Source: Actinocatenispora sera (lineage in GTDB: Bacteria; Actinomycetota; Actinomycetes; Mycobacteriales; Micromonosporaceae). Taken from it: DNA of 64,000 nucleotides. Under the pieces are notes generated by a model. The model searched no databases and had not been told where the DNA came from. It was given only the letters and a program-made list of their open reading frames with translations. Shown piece by piece: positions 60,978-64,000 of the stretch. Position numbers and translations under genes: made by a program. Within the stretch, counting starts at the first letter, position 1. Each line of letters begins with the position of its first letter. Location of the stretch: the NCBI RefSeq assembly GCF_018324685.1, contig NZ_AP023354.1, positions 3,286,001 through 3,350,000 on the forward strand. The letters are read 5' to 3'.

Positions 60978-61235
60978 ATGGCACACAAGAAGGGTGCGTC
61001 GAGTTCGCGCAACGGCCGCGACTCCAACGCTCAGCGGCTCGGCGTGAAGCGCTTCGGTGGTCAGCTGGTGAACGCCGGCGAGATCATCATTCGCCAGCGT
61101 GGCACCAAGTTCCACCCGGGTGACCTGGTCGGCCGGGGCAAGGACGACACGCTGTTCGCGCTCAGCGCCGGCAACGTCGAGTTCGGCCGCAAGCGCGGTC
61201 GCCGGGTGATCAGCATCGTTCCGGTGCAGCAGTAG
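60978..61235 (+). CDS. rpmA: Ribosomal protein L27
   Basis: An 85-residue protein of the peptidyl transferase region. [48 protein letters not shown] is the full signature; the unusual N-terminal tail reaching the tRNA acceptor end is uncut (no cleavable extension as in Firmicutes). Follows rplU directly and ends before a textbook terminator. Confidence 0.98.
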   Translation: MAHKKGASSSRNGRDSNAQRLGVKRFGGQLVNAGEIIIRQRGTKFHPGDLVGRGKDDTLFALSAGNVEFGRKRGRRVISIVPVQQ

Positions 61236-61253
61236 CATCGATCGAGACGTTCG

Positions 61254-61280
61254 CGGGCGGGCCGGACACCGGCCCGCCCG
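61254..61280 (+). terminator. Rho-independent terminator after rpmA
   Basis: A perfect 12-base stem (61254-61265 with 61269-61280) around ACA, followed by TTCTGTGTTT. The T-rich tail is rare in this window. It separates the ribosomal genes from obg, which must therefore have its own start or readthrough. Confidence 0.9.
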
Positions 61281-61347
61281 TTCTGTGTTTCGCGCCCTGG
61301 GTACGCCGTGACCGGCGCACGCCGGTGCGGGGTGAGGGAGGTCGGCG

Positions 61348-62784
61348 GTGACCACGTTCGTGGATCGGGCCGTACTGCACGTACAGGCCGGTAACGGTGG
61401 CCACGGCTGCATGTCGATCCACCGGGAGAAGTTCAAGCCGCTGGGCGGCCCGGACGGCGGCAACGGAGGCCGCGGCGGCGATGTGATCCTGGAGGTCGAC
61501 GCGGGCGTACACACCCTGTTGGACTTCCACTACCGACCGCACCTGAAGGCTGCGAACGGCAAGCCCGGCCAGGGCTCGAACCGGGACGGCGCGCAGGGCG
61601 AGGACCTGCGGGTCCGGGTACCGGACGGCACCGTGGTGCTGACCGCCGACGGTGAGGTGATCGCCGACCTGGTCGGTACCGGTACCAGCATCGTGATCGC
61701 GCACGGCGGTCGCGGCGGGCGGGGCAACGCGGCGCTGGCGAACTCGCGGCGCAAGGCGCCCGGGTTCGCAGAGCTGGGCGAGCCGGGCGACGCCTCCGAC
61801 GTGGTGGTGGAGCTCAAGAGCGTCGCCGACGTCGGCCTGGTCGGCTTCCCCAGCGCCGGCAAGTCGTCGCTGATCTCGGTGCTGTCCGCGGCCCGGCCGA
61901 AGATCGCCGACTACCCGTTCACCACGCTGCAGCCCAACCTCGGGGTGGTGCGCGCGGGCGAGGTCACGTTCACCATCGCCGACGTACCGGGGCTGATCCC
62001 GGGCGCCGCCACCGGCAAGGGCCTCGGCCTGGACTTCCTGCGCCACATCGAGCGGTGTGCGGTGCTGGTGCACGTGGTGGACCTGGCGACCGAGGAGCCG
62101 GGCCGGGACCCGGCCAGCGACATCGACGCGATCGAGGCCGAACTCGCCGCGTACGGCGGGCTCACCGACCGGCCGCGCATCGTGGTGCTGAACAAGCTGG
62201 ACGTGCCGCACGGGCGGGAGCTGGCCGAGATCGTCGCCGCCGACCTGGCCGAGCGCGGCTGGCCGATCTTCGAGCTGTCCGCGGTGACCCGGGAGGGGCT
62301 GCGGCGGTTCACGTTCGCGCTGGCCGACGCCGTCCGGCGGTACCGCGCGGAGCACCCGCCGACCGAGCCGACCCGCATCGTGCTGCGCCCGGCGGCGGTG
62401 GACGAGAGCCACTTCGAGGTGGCCGTCGACCCCGATGGGGTGTACGTGGTGACCGGACCGCGGCCGGAGCGCTGGGTGCGGCAGACCGACTTCTCCAACA
62501 ACGAGGCGATCGGCTACCTGGCCGACCGGCTGGCGCGGCTGGGGGTGGAGGAGGCGCTGGCGAAGGCCGGCGCGCAGCCCGGCGCACCGGTGCGGATCGG
62601 TGCGATCGAGTTCGACTGGCAGCCGACGCTGTTCTCGGACAAGGACTTCGTGCCGGGCCGGCTGGGTACCGACTACCGGCTGGACGCCGACGACCGGGTC
62701 GGGGCCGACGATCGGCTGGCGGCGCGCAAGGCCCGCCGGCAGCACGTCGAGGTCGAGGGCGAGTGGTCCGACGCGGACGCCTGA
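61348..62784 (+). CDS. obg: Obg GTPase (ribosome assembly)
   Basis: A 478-residue GTPase acting in 50S assembly and stress signalling. The glycine-rich Obg fold occupies residues 1-160 ([42 protein letters not shown]), then the G domain with [35 protein letters not shown] and the C-terminal OCT domain near residues 340-420 ([23 protein letters not shown]) that is typical of actinobacteria. GTG start after GGGAGGTCGGCG. proB, often next, is not here. Confidence 0.97.
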   Translation: MTTFVDRAVLHVQAGNGGHGCMSIHREKFKPLGGPDGGNGGRGGDVILEVDAGVHTLLDFHYRPHLKAANGKPGQGSNRDGAQGEDLRVRVPDGTVVLTADGEVIADLVGTGTSIVIAHGGRGGRGNAALANSRRKAPGFAELGEPGDASDVVVELKSVADVGLVGFPSAGKSSLISVLSAARPKIADYPFTTLQPNLGVVRAGEVTFTIADVPGLIPGAATGKGLGLDFLRHIERCAVLVHVVDLATEEPGRDPASDIDAIEAELAAYGGLTDRPRIVVLNKLDVPHGRELAEIVAADLAERGWPIFELSAVTREGLRRFTFALADAVRRYRAEHPPTEPTRIVLRPAAVDESHFEVAVDPDGVYVVTGPRPERWVRQTDFSNNEAIGYLADRLARLGVEEALAKAGAQPGAPVRIGAIEFDWQPTLFSDKDFVPGRLGTDYRLDADDRVGADDRLAARKARRQHVEVEGEWSDADA

Positions 62785-62965
62785 GCGGCACCCGCCCGCC
62801 GCATCGGGTGTACGAGCTGGTGGCGGCGTTGTGCGCGGCCGGATCGTCCGGGCGGTGGAGGACGGCGGTGGCGACCGCCGGGTACGGTGCGAGGGTCTGT
62901 ACGGGTCGACGATCCGTGCCGGGGGCGCGGTGGTGACCCCGGGGGCGACGCACGGGAGGCGGTAG

Positions 62966-64000
62966 ATGGGCGGCGGCCTGGCGCGGCGGGGCGGGTCGAT
63001 GCAGGACCGGTTCGGTGCCGAGCTGCTGGACAGATTCCGCGCCTGCCGGGGCGTGGCCGACAGCTGGTACTCCGCGGAGCGGTTCGCGATCGGCTACCGG
63101 CGCAGTCGCGGCGGTTCGGTCAGCTGGGCGTTTCTCGGCACGCTGTACGGCGAGTGTGCCGGTCTTGCCGGTGACCGGCGAGACGAGCTGCTCGCCCGGT
63201 ACGTGACCCGGATGACCGAGCCGGTGGCGGTGCCGACCCGCTGGGCGGAGGCGGCCCCGCTGCTGCGCCCGCTGCTCTACGGCACGGCGCAGGGCCGCTG
63301 GGTGCCCGGCGCGCCGCGGCGGCCGGAGGCCGAGTTGCTGCGCCGGCCGGCGTTGCCGCTGCTCGACGAGGTCGTGGTGGTCGACCTGCCGACCACGATC
63401 GGCTACGTCAGCACCGATCTGGTCGCCTCCTGGGGGGTGTCCAGCAGCGAGGTGTTCGCGACCGCGGCGGCCAACCTGGCGGCGGTGCCGGGCGATCAGG
63501 CCGCCGGGCAGCCGTCCGGCGCGCCGACGCTGCTGCGGTTCGTCGACGACGGCAGCACGTACTGGGTGTCCCGGCTGCTGCTGGACGGCTGGCTGGCCGG
63601 GTTCGAGGAGCGGCTGGGCGCCCGGCCGGTGGCGTTCGCGCCGGACCGGGACTGCCTGCTGGTGGTGGCCGACGGCCCCCGGCTGGCGGACGCGTTCGAC
63701 CTGGTCGCGGCCGAGTTCCGGGGTGCGTCGCGGCCGGTGTCGCCGGCCGGGTACACGGTGGACGAGGCCGGCCGGGTGGTGCCGTACCGGCCGCCGCTGG
63801 GCCACCCGGCGCATCATGCGGCGATGCGGGCCGACCGGTGGCTGGCCGCCGAGGCGTACGACGTGCAGGCCGATCTGCTGCGGGCGCACTGGCCGGTGGC
63901 GCAGCAGGTGTCGGTGGCGAGCTACCTGCTGGCCGAGCCGGTCGACGGCGCCGCGCCGTCGGTGAGCACCTGGCGCCAGGACGTCCCGACGCTGCTGCCG
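62966..64000 (+). CDS. Uncharacterised protein, cut by window edge
   Basis: At least 345 codons, open to the end of the window. The start MGGGLARRGGSMQDRFGAELLDRFRACRGVADSWY and the central LPTTIGYVSTDLVASWGVSSSEVFATAAANLAAVPG resemble the DUF1444/YtpQ pattern in which an N-terminal part is followed by a domain with a conserved wgvs-f..A..NL stretch, but I do not recognise the family with confidence. ATG follows GGGAGGCGGTAG. It follows obg by 181 bases on the same strand. Mostly Arg, Ala, Leu-rich, no membrane helix and no signal peptide in the part seen. Confidence 0.5.
   Translation, partial: MGGGLARRGGSMQDRFGAELLDRFRACRGVADSWYSAERFAIGYRRSRGGSVSWAFLGTLYGECAGLAGDRRDELLARYVTRMTEPVAVPTRWAEAAPLLRPLLYGTAQGRWVPGAPRRPEAELLRRPALPLLDEVVVVDLPTTIGYVSTDLVASWGVSSSEVFATAAANLAAVPGDQAAGQPSGAPTLLRFVDDGSTYWVSRLLLDGWLAGFEERLGARPVAFAPDRDCLLVVADGPRLADAFDLVAAEFRGASRPVSPAGYTVDEAGRVVPYRPPLGHPAHHAAMRADRWLAAEAYDVQADLLRAHWPVAQQVSVASYLLAEPVDGAAPSVSTWRQDVPTLLP

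Overview
The window is high-GC DNA from an actinomycete, most likely a member of the Micromonosporaceae or a close relative. The evidence is GC-rich third codon positions throughout, frequent GTG starts, many apparently leaderless promoters (TANNNT 6-7 bases before the start codon), and actinobacterial families: a DUF574-type methyltransferase, a DUF5130 protein, a mycothiol-type DsbA-fold nitroreductase and a TIGR03083 DinB-like protein. Genus cannot be fixed by reading alone. No rRNA, tRNA or CRISPR array was found.

Layout. 1-5.2 kb: a cytoplasmic glycoside utilisation cluster (GH5-like end, GH1, divergent ROK repressor and GH20). 5.2-13 kb: membrane-anchored DsbA-like protein, OB-fold protein, proB, a MazEF-type toxin-antitoxin pair, AraC regulator, Fsr-like exporter and proA, with two minisatellite arrays around proA. 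13-19 kb: four small regulatory modules (SDR/MarR, beta-lactamase fold, LysR/Tat-exported metallo-beta-lactamase fold, membrane protein). 19-48 kb: a backbone that recalls, from memory, the Mycobacterium tuberculosis Rv2465c-Rv2471 neighbourhood (alpha-glucosidase, glbO, HNH protein, pepN, DsbA-fold nitroreductase, rpiB), opened up by accessory blocks: MFS and MscS proteins, a secreted peptidase pair, kynureninase/amidase, HxlR/oxidoreductase, HAD phosphatase, ArsR/MFS, and a PadR-ABC-FtsX operon. 48-51.7 kb: methyltransferase, disordered protein, kinase-fold protein and NUDIX protein.

51.9-62.8 kb is a conserved housekeeping run: TIGR03960 radical SAM protein, TIGR03936 protein, RNase E/G, L21, L27 and Obg. 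It is interrupted between the first two genes by AT-richer DNA carrying a large serine recombinase and an intact IS5-type insertion sequence. The radical SAM gene has had its 3' end replaced by element-derived codons that still encode the family's C-terminus, a typical integration scar; the other end of the element seems lost. The final gene runs off the window.

The most unusual items are: (i) a two-gene operon in which a secreted protein looks like the non-catalytic prodomain and C-terminal parts of a large actinobacterial subtilase, next to a sedolisin with its catalytic residues but no propeptide; (ii) the radical SAM/integrase/IS scar; (iii) different short tandem repeats at the 3' ends of many genes, some duplicating stop codons and terminator stems; (iv) nine close matches to a leaderless promoter pattern; and (v) an SDR enzyme lacking about four residues of its glycine-rich cofactor loop.
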